The notes beneath the pieces were generated by a model. It was not told the origin of the DNA and searched no databases. It worked only from the letters and a program-made list of their open reading frames with translations. Of a DNA stretch of 64,000 nt, positions 46,936 to 56,603 are shown in pieces (positions within the stretch are counted from its first letter, which is position 1; each line of letters begins with the position of its first letter). This DNA comes from Catenovulum adriaticum (GTDB lineage: Bacteria; Pseudomonadota; Gammaproteobacteria; Enterobacterales; Alteromonadaceae), in the NCBI RefSeq assembly GCF_026725475.1, contig NZ_CP109967.1:186001-250000 (forward strand), read 5' to 3'. The position numbers were made by a program, and so were the translations under genes.

Positions 46936-47979
46936 ATGCCAAAAGGTACTAATGTAATAAAAAGTGATGCCGAGCTTAAGCAAGCGATGGATTTAAAAAA
47001 AGCGAATAATTTAATTGCAATAGCGCCTCCTTTGGTTACGCATATTTATACCGCAGACCCTTCTGCGCATGTTTTCAATAATAGGATTTATATTTATCCA
47101 TCACATGATATAGAAACAGATCAGCCACTTAATGATAATGGCGATCAATACGCCATGAAAGACTACCATGTACTTTCTTTGAGTGATGTTAAGGGAGAAG
47201 TAACTGATCATGGAAAAGTGCTTGATGTGGATGATGTACCTTGGGCGAGTTGTCAAATGTGGGCTCCAGATGCGGCACATAAAAATGGTCATTATTATTT
47301 GTATTTTCCTGCGCGTGATCACGATGGCATCTTTAGGCTAGGTGTTGCACGTAGCAAACAACCGGAGGGCCCATTTACAGCTGAACCTGAAGCAATACAA
47401 GGAAGTTTTAGTATTGATCCTGCGGTGTACCAGGATGGTGAAGATTACTATATTTATTTTGGTGGTATATGGGGTGGTCAGCTTCAAAATTGGACAGAGG
47501 GTAAATTTAATTCAGTTGACAATTATCCTCAAGATAATGAAGCAGCGATCATGCCAAAAGTCGCTAAACTATCAGAGGATATGCTGCAATTTGCTGAGCC
47601 AGCCAAAGATATTCAGATTCTTGATGAAAAAGGAAATTTGATTCAGCAAGGGGATACTCAAAGACGATTTTTTGAAGGACCTTGGGTACATAAATATGAT
47701 GGGTTGTATTATTTTTCTTACTCTACAGGCGATACTCATATGATTGCATATGCAACTAGTGAATCTCCCACTGGCCCTTTTACTTATCAAGGCGTTATCT
47801 TAGAGCCCGTTGTAGGTTGGACTACACACCATTCAATTGCCGAATACCAAGGAAATTGGTACTTGTTTTATCATGATTGTATGTTGTCTGGAGGGCAATC
47901 ACATCTACGTTCGGTTAAAATGACAGAGTTAATTCATGATGATGATGGCAAAATTAAAACCATACAGCCTTATAAATAA
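46936..47979 (+). CDS. GH43 family beta-xylosidase/alpha-L-arabinofuranosidase
   Basis: A 347-residue five-bladed propeller enzyme without a signal peptide, so presumably cytoplasmic. The three catalytic acids are visible: base Asp41 in TADPSAHVF, pKa-tuning Asp161 in SIDPAVYQDG and acid Glu247 in FFEGPWV. The sequence HIYTADPSAHVFNNRIYIYP is typical of the xylosidase/arabinosidase branch. It would cleave xylo- or arabino-oligosaccharides after uptake. The secreted xylanase immediately downstream is broken, so the substrate must come from another enzyme. Confidence 0.88.
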   Translation: MPKGTNVIKSDAELKQAMDLKKANNLIAIAPPLVTHIYTADPSAHVFNNRIYIYPSHDIETDQPLNDNGDQYAMKDYHVLSLSDVKGEVTDHGKVLDVDDVPWASCQMWAPDAAHKNGHYYLYFPARDHDGIFRLGVARSKQPEGPFTAEPEAIQGSFSIDPAVYQDGEDYYIYFGGIWGGQLQNWTEGKFNSVDNYPQDNEAAIMPKVAKLSEDMLQFAEPAKDIQILDEKGNLIQQGDTQRRFFEGPWVHKYDGLYYFSYSTGDTHMIAYATSESPTGPFTYQGVILEPVVGWTTHHSIAEYQGNWYLFYHDCMLSGGQSHLRSVKMTELIHDDDGKIKTIQPYK

Positions 47980-47998
47980 ATGGCTATTTTATTAACTT

Positions 47999-48037
47999 CA
48001 AGCCGCTGATAGTTGTCCGAATTCAGCGGTTTTTTTG
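47999..48037 (+). terminator. Terminator after GH43
   Basis: AAGCCGCTGA pairs with TCAGCGGTTT and is followed by a run of T. Confidence 0.72.
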
Positions 48038-48152
48038 ATCTTATAGTCAATTATCTTCAAATGTTATTAATTTTTAACGTTTTATTGACATATAAATAAA
48101 AAGATGTTTATTATTTTAATCTTATAATGTCAATTTTACTAAAAGGTTGTTC

Positions 48153-50327
48153 ATGAAGATTAAAAATAAAATAAGCATATTACTAGCAACTATTATAAGT
48201 ATTTCTGGTTGTTCTATTGATGAAGATGAAATTAAAAAACCTCTTGGTGAAAAAAAACTATAACCAAGATGAAGCTGATAGCACAGGCGAAGACGAAAGC
48301 TCAGACGAAGACGAAAGCTCAGACGAAGACGAAAGCTCAGGCGAAGAGGAAAGCAAAGGCGAAAAGGATAAACCAGAAACGGAGAATGCTGAATCCAGAT
48401 TTTGAACAAGGTAATGCATCTAATTGGCTTACCAATGATAGTGTTTCGATTATTGAAGCCTCAACTGAAAAAGTACACAGTGGCGCTTATAGCGGTAAAA
48501 TAACTGGACGTACAGACTCATGGAATGCACCATTGCATAGTTTGGTTGGTCTGCTTGAACAAAATAAAGCTTATCAAATGTCTGCTTGGGTTAAGCTCGT
48601 TAATAGTTCTGATTAAACGGTTAAGCTAAGTGTTAAAGTAACTTCAAATGGTAAAGATGAATATATAGCAGTTGCAAGTGCTCAAGCTAACAATAGTGGT
48701 TGGGTCGAGTTATCAGGCACTTTTAATAATAATATTGAAAATAAAACAGATATATTTATATTGAAGGACCAGCCAGCGGTATTGATTATTATATTGACGA
48801 TATCTCAGTGAAATTGGATCCTTTATCTAATTTGGCCGAGTTTTCGCCAGTCACAGTCGACAGTTTAAAGTCATTAACTCAAATCCTTATAGGTGTTGCC
48901 GTACCTGCAGGTCAAGCAAGTAATAGTGTGCTTACAAGTAGCAAACGTAGTTCCGTTGTAATGAAACACTTTAGCCAAATTTCTGCCGAAAACATAATGA
49001 AAATGGATGCATTGCAGCCCAGTCAGGGTACTTTTAATTTTACAGAAGCTGATGCGTTGGTTAATTATGCAAATAATAATGGGCTAACATTACATGGCCA
49101 CGTATTGGTTTGGCATAGTCAAATTCCTACTTGGATACAAATTTTTCCGGTGATAAGTCAGCTTGGGTTGATATTATGGAGAATCATGTATTTCAAGGTG
49201 CCAGCCACTTTGCCGGAAAAGTAGCAAGCTGGGATGTTGTAAACGACGGCCATGGTGAAGACCAGCGTCAAGCGTCTGTTTGGCATCCAAATATCGGTGA
49301 TGAATTTATTGAATTCGCTTTTAAAAAAGCCAGAGAAGCCGATTCAGATGCTGAACTTTATTATAATGATTATAATATATCTTGGAATGACGCTAAGCTA
49401 GATGGAATTGTTGAGATGGCTAAGCAGTTCCAAGAAAATGATATTCCACTAGATGGAATTGGTTTTCAAATGCATATTAACGAGGCTCTACCTGATAAAG
49501 TTCAGTTTGCGAAACAATTACAGAAAGTAGTCGATTTAGGCTTGAAAGTTAAAATTACTGAGCTTGATATCCAAATGAATGACAACAATTGCAATGGCCA
49601 ACTGACTCCCTTTATTGCAGAAAAACAAAGATATTTGAATATTGTAAGCACGTATTTAGCTGTTGTTCCTAAATCACTTCGTGGTGGTATTACAGTGTGG
49701 GGCATAAGTGATAAAGACAGCTGGATTACGGCATTAACAGACAACACAGATTGGCCATTATTGTTTGATAATGATTTTAATCCTAAGCCCGCTTTGCAAG
49801 GTTTTGCAGACGCACTAAACGCTGACCCAATGCCAGAACTAGAACCAAATGACAATGAATCTGAAACTAATGATCCGGTGGAGTTAATTAACAATTCTGG
49901 TTTTGAAGCGAATAACACAGCTCCTTGGTTTGGTCATGGGGAAACCCAAGTTGAATTAGAATCGGCGCATGTTTATCAAGGCCTATATTCGGCTAAAGCA
50001 ACGGCTAGAACAGATAACTGGAATGGGATAGCACACACGGTTACATTAGAAGCAGGAAAAACGTATTTAATGTCGGCTTACGTAAAACTTGCCAATGCAG
50101 AGTTAGATAAAGCATCTTTAAGTGTAAAATTAACAGATGACGCAGGCGACCATTACAATTCAGCTGCGTATCAAGTAGAGGTTAATAATACCAACTGGAC
50201 TTTATTAACGGGTGAATATACACATACTGTTGATGGGACGGATGCTGGGACTTATATTTACATAGAAGGAACTGCCAGCGGGGTCGAATATTATATTGAC
50301 AATATTTCAGTCACTAAAAAACGATAA
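48153..50327 (+). pseudogene. Decayed secreted GH10 endo-xylanase with two CBM-like modules
   Basis: One original lipoprotein gene reads through several frames: signal and lipobox SGCS (48153), an acidic Ser-Asp-Glu linker (48271-48360), an N-terminal CBM4/9-like module (48400-48800), the GH10 barrel (48830-49840) and a second CBM4/9-like module to 50327. Damage: an extra A in the A run at 48250-48257; a +1 shift near 48385; TAA at 48614; a missing base near 48755; a missing base near 49139. The acid/base site, normally WDVVNE, reads WDVVND, while the nucleophile motif ITELDI is intact. A C-terminal piece from 49131 remains an open frame of 398 codons but lacks the first part of the barrel and any signal peptide. 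Confidence 0.88.
48271..48360 (+). repeat. 18-bp tandem repeat coding an acidic linker
   Basis: Five consecutive 18-base units; units two to four are almost identical (GAAGACGAAAGCTCAGAC), the outer ones diverged. In the original frame they encode the hexapeptide EDESSD and variants, a flexible acidic spacer between the lipid anchor and the catalytic modules. It is a minisatellite prone to unit loss or gain. Confidence 0.85.
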
Positions 50328-50587
50328 TGGTGAAGATACAACGAGCTTAAATATAAACGCACTGCTGAGTTTGTACTAGCTTAGTATGAACGCACAGTGC
50401 TTACCATTATCGCTATGCGCCAATAAATAAAGGGTAGAGGAATAAAACGTTAAGCTAAAACACTTATTTCTTGCGAATGCCACATTAAAAATATTTCATA
50501 TTATATGAAATGATTAAAATATGGTTAGTTTAGTCATTTTAATTTATGACTTAAGTCTTTCTTACTATTACTTTTATAAGGTATTTT

Positions 50588-51892
50588 ATGCTTAAACTTA
50601 AACCGTTTGGATTCATTGTTGTGGGAGTTTTGAGCACGGCCTGCTCCGACAATAAAGCAATTAAGCAAGATTTAAACATAGGCTCAAGTACCGATAAAGT
50701 CATTTACCACAAAACATTAAAAGGTGAGACAGACATATATCTTAAGCAGCAAAATAAGGGCGCTAAGATCCTGACTAATTCAGTACTAAAAATTGAACCT
50801 GGTCATGGGAAATTAACTCAGCTTACATCTGATACTGATAAAACATTACATTTAAGTTATCAAAAAAGCGATTCATTGAATTTATATACTCAGTCAAAGC
50901 CGGCGCTGAATCTATCACGCTATTATTCTGCGGGTGTATTGGCATTAGATGTTAAATTTGAAAAAATTAAAAAAGCTTCGATTGAAATTGGTGTCAGCTG
51001 TGTACACGCTTGTCGTTCAAAAATTAAGTTAAGGGATTGGGCACAGGATCGCGATGGCAAAGCTTGGCAGCCACTTTATATTCCGCTAAATTGTCTGGTT
51101 GAATCTGCTGACGCACTGAATCAAGTGAAGACGCCATTTCATTTAATCACCCGAGGTAGCGGAGATATTGAATTGCGTAATATTCGTTATACCAATAATC
51201 AAGATGCTAATTTTGATTGCATAACTGCGGACAAACGTTCGGTTACTGCTAGTATGCTCAATGAATTTTGGTCGGTTAGTTGGTGGGCTAAACGCCACCA
51301 ACAAAAACTTGATGAAGCTCAACAAAGCGATCCTGATTTAATTTTAATCGGTGACTCAATAACTCATGGGTGGGAAAACACCGGGAAATCGGTTTGGAAG
51401 ACGCATTTTTCAGATATTAACTCGCTGAATTTAGGTTTTAGCGGCGACCGTACCGAGAACGTGATCTGGCGCTTACAGCATGGCGAAGTGGACAACTTAA
51501 CACCTGAACTTACGGTTATTATGATAGGAACGAATAACACGGGTCATCGGTTAGACAAGCCCGAGTATATAAAAAATGGGGTTGCTAAAATAGTTGAATT
51601 GTTAAAGCAAAAAATCCCACATAGCCCAATTTTATTATTAGCAATTTTCCCACGTTCAGCTCAGCCTAATGACGTTGAACGACAAAATAATGAAATTACT
51701 AACCAATTATTGAAAAATTTAGCTAACCAACAAGGTATTTTGTTTGCGAATTTTAATGATGCGTTTTTGGATGAAAATGAAGTGCTCAGTACAACAATCA
51801 TGCCTGACCTATTACATCCAAATAAACAAGGCTACGAAATATGGGCGCAGCAGCTTAAACCTTACATTAGTCAATATGTAAAAAATAAATAA
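50588..51892 (+). CDS. SGNH/GDSL hydrolase lipoprotein with N-terminal beta-sandwich
   Basis: A 434-residue lipoprotein (lipobox STAC, Cys20). Residues about 80-215 look like the ExoP-type galactose-binding-like domain attached to some marine glycosidases (YSAGVLALDVKFEKI, DWAQDRDGKAWQPLYIPLNC). The C-terminal SGNH domain (about 235-430) has block I LILIGDSITHGW with the catalytic Ser, block III IGTNNTGH, and block V DLLHPNKQGYE with the Asp-His pair. SGNH enzymes in such loci are often carbohydrate acetyl esterases. Next to xylan genes, acetyl-xylan esterase is plausible. Confidence 0.8.
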   Translation: MLKLKPFGFIVVGVLSTACSDNKAIKQDLNIGSSTDKVIYHKTLKGETDIYLKQQNKGAKILTNSVLKIEPGHGKLTQLTSDTDKTLHLSYQKSDSLNLYTQSKPALNLSRYYSAGVLALDVKFEKIKKASIEIGVSCVHACRSKIKLRDWAQDRDGKAWQPLYIPLNCLVESADALNQVKTPFHLITRGSGDIELRNIRYTNNQDANFDCITADKRSVTASMLNEFWSVSWWAKRHQQKLDEAQQSDPDLILIGDSITHGWENTGKSVWKTHFSDINSLNLGFSGDRTENVIWRLQHGEVDNLTPELTVIMIGTNNTGHRLDKPEYIKNGVAKIVELLKQKIPHSPILLLAIFPRSAQPNDVERQNNEITNQLLKNLANQQGILFANFNDAFLDENEVLSTTIMPDLLHPNKQGYEIWAQQLKPYISQYVKNK

Positions 51893-51953
51893 CCTTTGGT
51901 TAGTATTGGCCAGAGATTATGAGACGCAATGTCACATATGTTATCGAGCTAAT

Positions 51954-52209
51954 TAACCTCAACGTGGTTGAATAATATGTTTCAAACGGCCTTTTTTCAC
52001 TGGGGTGAGGCTGCGTTAAATTCACTTGCATACAACCCCCATGGATTGGGGGAGCTAGCGCTTTAGTCGGAATTAATACAACTAAAGCGCTAGCTATTGA
52101 CGCGTGAATTTGCCTTGTCCATGCAAAAAATTCTTGTTAGAAACTATGTAGAGCTATAAAGTTAAATCATTCAATTCGTTAGAATATACCTTAACCCGAG
52201 CTCAGGTTA
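51954..52209. mobile_element. MITE-like element, family B copy 2 (fullest copy)
   Basis: About 256 bases with inverted ends TAACCTCAACGTGG and CCGAGCTCAGGTTA. It contains a perfect GCTAGCGCTTTAGT / ACTAAAGCGCTAGC hairpin and a CAACCCCC/GGGGG hairpin, both missing from the copy inside the GNAT gene. It sits directly behind the giant dehydrogenase-like gene and may serve as its terminator. Confidence 0.85.
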
Positions 52210-52218
52210 ATTATTATA

Positions 52219-55200
52219 TCAATGTCCAGATTTAACCCTTTTACCTTTTAACGTTTGCAAATAAGCTAATACATCTCTAATTTCGGCTTTGCTTAAAATA
52301 TATCCCATTGGTGGCATGCCTGATGTAGGTCGTTCAATGTGTTTAATTTTATTTTTAGTAAATGTTTCAGTTTGGTCATTGTCTAATTTTAATTGAATTT
52401 GTTGCTCGGTTTCAGAAACAAATAAACCACTTATTTTGTTATTGTCATTAAGCGTTAAAGTAAAAGTACCAAAGTATGGCGCTATAGTCGCGCTGGGTTC
52501 TAGTAAAGCTTGTAGTAAATACTCAGCTGAATAATTTTGTCCGACATTCGTTAAATTTGGCCCAACTCTAGAACCGCTACCGTTAATTTTATGACAACGT
52601 AAACATTGTGATGCACCACCTGTCATGACAATTTGTTTGCCTTTTTCAATATCACCGCCTACTAACGTACTTTGGTATTGCGCTAATAAATCGAGTTTAT
52701 TTAAATTTGCTTCGTATTGTGCAGCCATTTGGTTAAGCGTTTGGTTATTGCTGTTTTTTGCCGCTGCAACCAGCTCTATTGTTAAGCTAGGTGGGTGTTG
52801 CCCTGATAATAACTGCTGCATTAATTGTGTTAATTTTTTTTCTATTTGTGTATTTGTTTTTGCAGGCATGGTTGCTAATGCAATTTTTTGTTCATCAATT
52901 GATGAGCTCAGATAGCCTTCAATGTAATTTAAAGCTAGGTTAGGCTTGTTAGCTAAAATTAAGTTTAATGCACCCTTTTTAACTTTAATTGATGAATCGG
53001 CTAATAATTTAGTCGCAATATTAACGGCTTGCTCTTGATCATTTGATGCTAATAAATTTAAAGTTTGAAGACGGGTGTTAATTGGCGATTCGTCATCAAG
53101 CGTAATTTGTTTTAATGTTGGTGTTGCAACTTGGTATTGATATTGTTTAGCTAAGCGTAACGATTGAACCAAAGGGAAACCTTTTTTAGATTTAAGTAAT
53201 TTAGGCAAATAAGTTTTTACTAAATTATCAATATTGGTTCGGTTGGTGTTCATGTTACTAGGTAAACCCGTTATCGAATCAATTGGGTTTTTCTCGTACC
53301 AAGCTTCAATAGCGGCAAGTGCTTCTGTAGCTAATCGTGCAGGTGTATCAGGATTTAATGCAAATTTTAAAATTTGTTTAGCATTATCGAGTTTACCTTC
53401 ATTAAAATTAGCATTAATAATTCTGTGGTGGGTATAAGCCAAAGCGGGTTTTTTGTGTGCTTTAAATTGATTTAATAGACCAGCAAGTTTAGCTCGTTCA
53501 GATAAAAGTTGTAAATCACTAATTGCATAAGCCGCTTCTCGAACTAACCTGTTTTTCTTATCGGTTAAAAAGTAGCTAAGTTCGCCATCTTTTTGCTTAC
53601 GAAGTGCTAACAACACAGCCATTCGAACATATTCAGATGAGTGATTTTTGTATTTAATCCACGCTGATTTATCAATACCAGCTAAAGCCATTACTAAACC
53701 ATGACGCAGCCATAAATCTTGCTCTTCAACTTGATTTAATTTATTAATGATGGCATCAACGGCATTAATTTTACCTATTTTTCCAAGCCCAATAGCAGCA
53801 TACATGCCAACCTGTGCATTATCGTCATCAAGTGCTTTAATTAATTCAGGTTCTGCATTGGCGTAGCTGTGATCAGTTAATACACGGGTAGCTTGCGCGC
53901 GAATATGTGAATTATCATCAGCTAATAAATTAACAAGCGATTTTAAATTATCTTTAGAGATATCACCTTGAAATACAAGTTGGCTTATACCCCAAATACT
54001 GTGAATACGAGAAAATAAGTCTTGGTGGCTATTTTTAGCAATTTTTTTAAATATATCGAGTGCAGCTTTACCTTGTTTAGCCATTTCAAATTGCGTCAAT
54101 TGACGAATTCGTTGGTTGTCATTTGATAAATGTTGAGCGAGCTGTGACAAACTTAGATTGTTTAGATTATTGACTAACCTTATATTTTTTTGCTCCTGTT
54201 CAACTTGTCCTGGTTTTTCTAAGGTATAAATTGCGCCTTCTCCTTCAGCGTTCCAACCACCAAAGTTAAACTCTGCAATATAAAATTTACCATCTAAGCC
54301 AAAATCAATATCAGATACATTAACACCACGGACAAATTCGGTTGGCTCTGAGGTTAAAAATGATGCGCCATTTTTATGTGTTTTTAATGAAAGGATATAT
54401 GAGCCATCACGCGAACCCGCAAACGATGAGATAAAAAAGGTGTTTTTCCACTCGTCACCCAAATAATTGCTTGGATTGTAAGTAATGCCAGAAGGGCCAG
54501 TATAAAGTTGAGTAATACTTGGTAACATAAATGCTGGTTGGTCATCGTTGCGTGGCAATGACATTTTTTTCACGATCCAAGCTGTGGGAACTGTCTTTTT
54601 ACCTGCATATTTATATGAACGAAAACCGAGTTTTTTACTAAAACTCATAATATTTTGGTGTCCTGCATGCCAACCAGAGTCGCCGCCTTCAACTAAATGG
54701 TTTATGCGCTCAAAATCCCCATGGTCACCGTCGTTTTCAGCGGTAAACAAATTGCCAAATTCGTCAAATACCAACTCGGTTGGATTTCTTAATCCGGTAT
54801 AAAATACTTCTATATTTGAACCATCTGGGTTTGAGCGAAATACAGCACCGACATTTTGACCATCAAACTCCTTGCCTTCTTTATTGGTAAAATAATAACC
54901 TCTATCACCAATTGTCCAATACAAACGGCCATCTGGACCCCAAGCTAAACCGTGCATGTCGTGCCCCAAAAAACTTACCCGCGTACCAAAGCCAGTTTGT
55001 AAAGACGTTCGTTTTTCAGCCAAGCCATTTTGATCTTTATCTTCCAGTAACCATAAATGAGGAATATTAGTGTAATATACTTTGTCATCACGCGTGATCA
55101 CACCTGAACCAATTCCATCAAGTGGGTCATTAAAATTGTCCGCAAATAGTTTCGCAGTATCAGCGCGACCATCTTTGTTGCTATCTATTAATAAACGTAT

Positions 55201-55581
55201 TTGATCAGATGTCTTAGTGTAATAAGACATAGGTTTAATATTTGAATAACCTTGGTATAGCTTAAGCCTGTCTTCTAAAGTTTTAATTTGAATGTCTTCA
55301 ATGGTCTGTTTTAACGGAAAACCACGCACATCATCTACACCGTGATAAGCCCTATGAGCTTCAGCAACGTACATTTTGCCTTGAGGAGACAAGGTAAAAA
55401 AGGCAGGGTTGGTTGTTTTGTCAGGGCCAGCCCATAATTTAAAGTCTAAATCCTGAGGCTTTTTAACCGTTGAAAAATTTAATTTAACAGCTTGTTCATC
55501 CGCTTCACTCGCAGCGGCAATTTGATTTACGATAACTGCGGCAATTAATACACTTATATTTCTAATTTTTTTATTTAACAT
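52219..55581 (-). CDS. Giant exported beta-propeller / HEAT-repeat / cytochrome c protein
   Basis: About 1120 residues (start taken at 55581 for its signal peptide, MLNKKIRNISVLIAAVIVN). Residues about 35-450 form a PQQ- or sorbosone-dehydrogenase-like propeller (GKMYVAEAHRAYHG, HDMHGLAWGPDGRLYWTIGDRG, GLRNPTELVFDEFGNLFTAENDGDHGD); about 460-960 are HEAT repeats; about 980-1115 are a cytochrome c domain with heme motif CLRCH (about 993) and a Met-containing PPMGYILS. This layout is common in Planctomycetes and Verrucomicrobia but unusual in gammaproteobacteria. Likely a periplasmic sugar-oxidising dehydrogenase with built-in electron acceptor; the substrate is unknown. Confidence 0.8.
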   Translation of the reverse strand: MLNKKIRNISVLIAAVIVNQIAAASEADEQAVKLNFSTVKKPQDLDFKLWAGPDKTTNPAFFTLSPQGKMYVAEAHRAYHGVDDVRGFPLKQTIEDIQIKTLEDRLKLYQGYSNIKPMSYYTKTSDQIRLLIDSNKDGRADTAKLFADNFNDPLDGIGSGVITRDDKVYYTNIPHLWLLEDKDQNGLAEKRTSLQTGFGTRVSFLGHDMHGLAWGPDGRLYWTIGDRGYYFTNKEGKEFDGQNVGAVFRSNPDGSNIEVFYTGLRNPTELVFDEFGNLFTAENDGDHGDFERINHLVEGGDSGWHAGHQNIMSFSKKLGFRSYKYAGKKTVPTAWIVKKMSLPRNDDQPAFMLPSITQLYTGPSGITYNPSNYLGDEWKNTFFISSFAGSRDGSYILSLKTHKNGASFLTSEPTEFVRGVNVSDIDFGLDGKFYIAEFNFGGWNAEGEGAIYTLEKPGQVEQEQKNIRLVNNLNNLSLSQLAQHLSNDNQRIRQLTQFEMAKQGKAALDIFKKIAKNSHQDLFSRIHSIWGISQLVFQGDISKDNLKSLVNLLADDNSHIRAQATRVLTDHSYANAEPELIKALDDDNAQVGMYAAIGLGKIGKINAVDAIINKLNQVEEQDLWLRHGLVMALAGIDKSAWIKYKNHSSEYVRMAVLLALRKQKDGELSYFLTDKKNRLVREAAYAISDLQLLSERAKLAGLLNQFKAHKKPALAYTHHRIINANFNEGKLDNAKQILKFALNPDTPARLATEALAAIEAWYEKNPIDSITGLPSNMNTNRTNIDNLVKTYLPKLLKSKKGFPLVQSLRLAKQYQYQVATPTLKQITLDDESPINTRLQTLNLLASNDQEQAVNIATKLLADSSIKVKKGALNLILANKPNLALNYIEGYLSSSIDEQKIALATMPAKTNTQIEKKLTQLMQQLLSGQHPPSLTIELVAAAKNSNNQTLNQMAAQYEANLNKLDLLAQYQSTLVGGDIEKGKQIVMTGGASQCLRCHKINGSGSRVGPNLTNVGQNYSAEYLLQALLEPSATIAPYFGTFTLTLNDNNKISGLFVSETEQQIQLKLDNDQTETFTKNKIKHIERPTSGMPPMGYILSKAEIRDVLAYLQTLKGKRVKSGH

Positions 55582-55909
55582 AATGACAAACCGAACTAAA
55601 TCCATTTCAAATAAACAACACAATTGCATTTATAATACATATTGTAAACATTTTAAAATATAATTAACTCGGATAAAACTATAATCAAATCGTCATTTAT
55701 CTGAAACTATTTCAACTAATAGGCAAAGGCGTGACACAGCTGAATAATTAAATTTAAGTGAACTGATTATTAGTCTTATTTTTTATTGAATTTGAGGACG
55801 CAGGCGGCTAAGAAAACGGAAGAACATTAAGCGCTTAAACTTTATTTTAGCTTGATACAAATTTAATAAAAATTGGAGCAATTAAGAGTTTAAGCGGCTT
55901 ATTAACAAA

Positions 55910-56161
55910 TTAATCGACTTGCAAACTGATCAATTTATTTACTTGTTGATTAAATTTTTGTGGGGATGAGTGTGGATTTTGTTTGTGCCAGCAAATTTGC
56001 AACATAGTAAAAAATTGACTGGCACTAGGCTCACTTTTACCAACGACCCAGTTGTGATAAGTCGCACGTGAGACATTTACAGCCTGATATAAATCTTTTT
56101 GGGATATGCCAAGCGCTTTACGGGTTTGTTCAAGCGTGAGTCCCGAGGTTAGTATATTCAT
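55910..56161 (-). CDS. Small XRE-type helix-turn-helix protein
   Basis: About 83 residues from ATG 56161. A helix-turn-helix of the Cro/CI class spans about 8-60 (LTLEQTRKALGISQKDLYQA, VSRATYHNWVVGKSEPSASQ). No partner toxin gene or phage gene is adjacent. It lies alone between the giant dehydrogenase gene and a sugar epimerase gene; the target is unknown. A 20-residue longer form starting at 56221 is possible but has no clear ribosome site. Confidence 0.7.
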   Translation of the reverse strand: MNILTSGLTLEQTRKALGISQKDLYQAVNVSRATYHNWVVGKSEPSASQFFTMLQICWHKQNPHSSPQKFNQQVNKLISLQVD

Positions 56162-56221
56162 AGACAGAATCTTGTTATGTGATAATGGAATACAGTTGGT
56201 AGGACAGACCCCCAACACCAA

Positions 56222-56603
56222 TTAATAGCATAGCAATGCTCTTTTTATCCAATAGCCCTTAATGAGCATATTTAAGCTGACCCTGGCCTTTTATAAAGGC
56301 TGATTTAGTTTTAACGCCTTAACAAAGCGGGTCGTTAAATAATATTGGTAATAAATAAGTAGAGCTAAATACAGTTACTTTATAACACGAATTATTTGGG
56401 GGGAAAAGCGACATTTATTATTTTTATAATATTATCAAAGCGTTGCTAGGGTAATTTATAATATGAACCAAGAGAACATTGTCTTAGGTATGTCATAAAT
56501 AACGAAATTTAGTGATCTAAACGAATTATTTCTAACAAATTTTACAGATACACAAACGTATTTTTGTTGATACCGTTATACAGTATGCATCAGGTGATGT
56601 TAT
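56222..56603. other. Intergenic stretch with no gene seen
   Basis: AT-rich, about 380 bases. No coding frame, clear hairpin terminator or known repeat was recognised. Confidence 0.45.

Noticed and set aside
48271..48360. Possible CRISPR-like array
   Set aside because: Units are contiguous with no spacers and are in a coding frame of a linker.
48122..48409. Minus-strand frame rich in Arg-Leu-Ser repeats
   Set aside because: It is the antisense of the 18-bp tandem repeat of the xylanase linker.
55910..56161. Antitoxin of a toxin-antitoxin pair or phage repressor
   Set aside because: No partner toxin or phage gene lies next to it.
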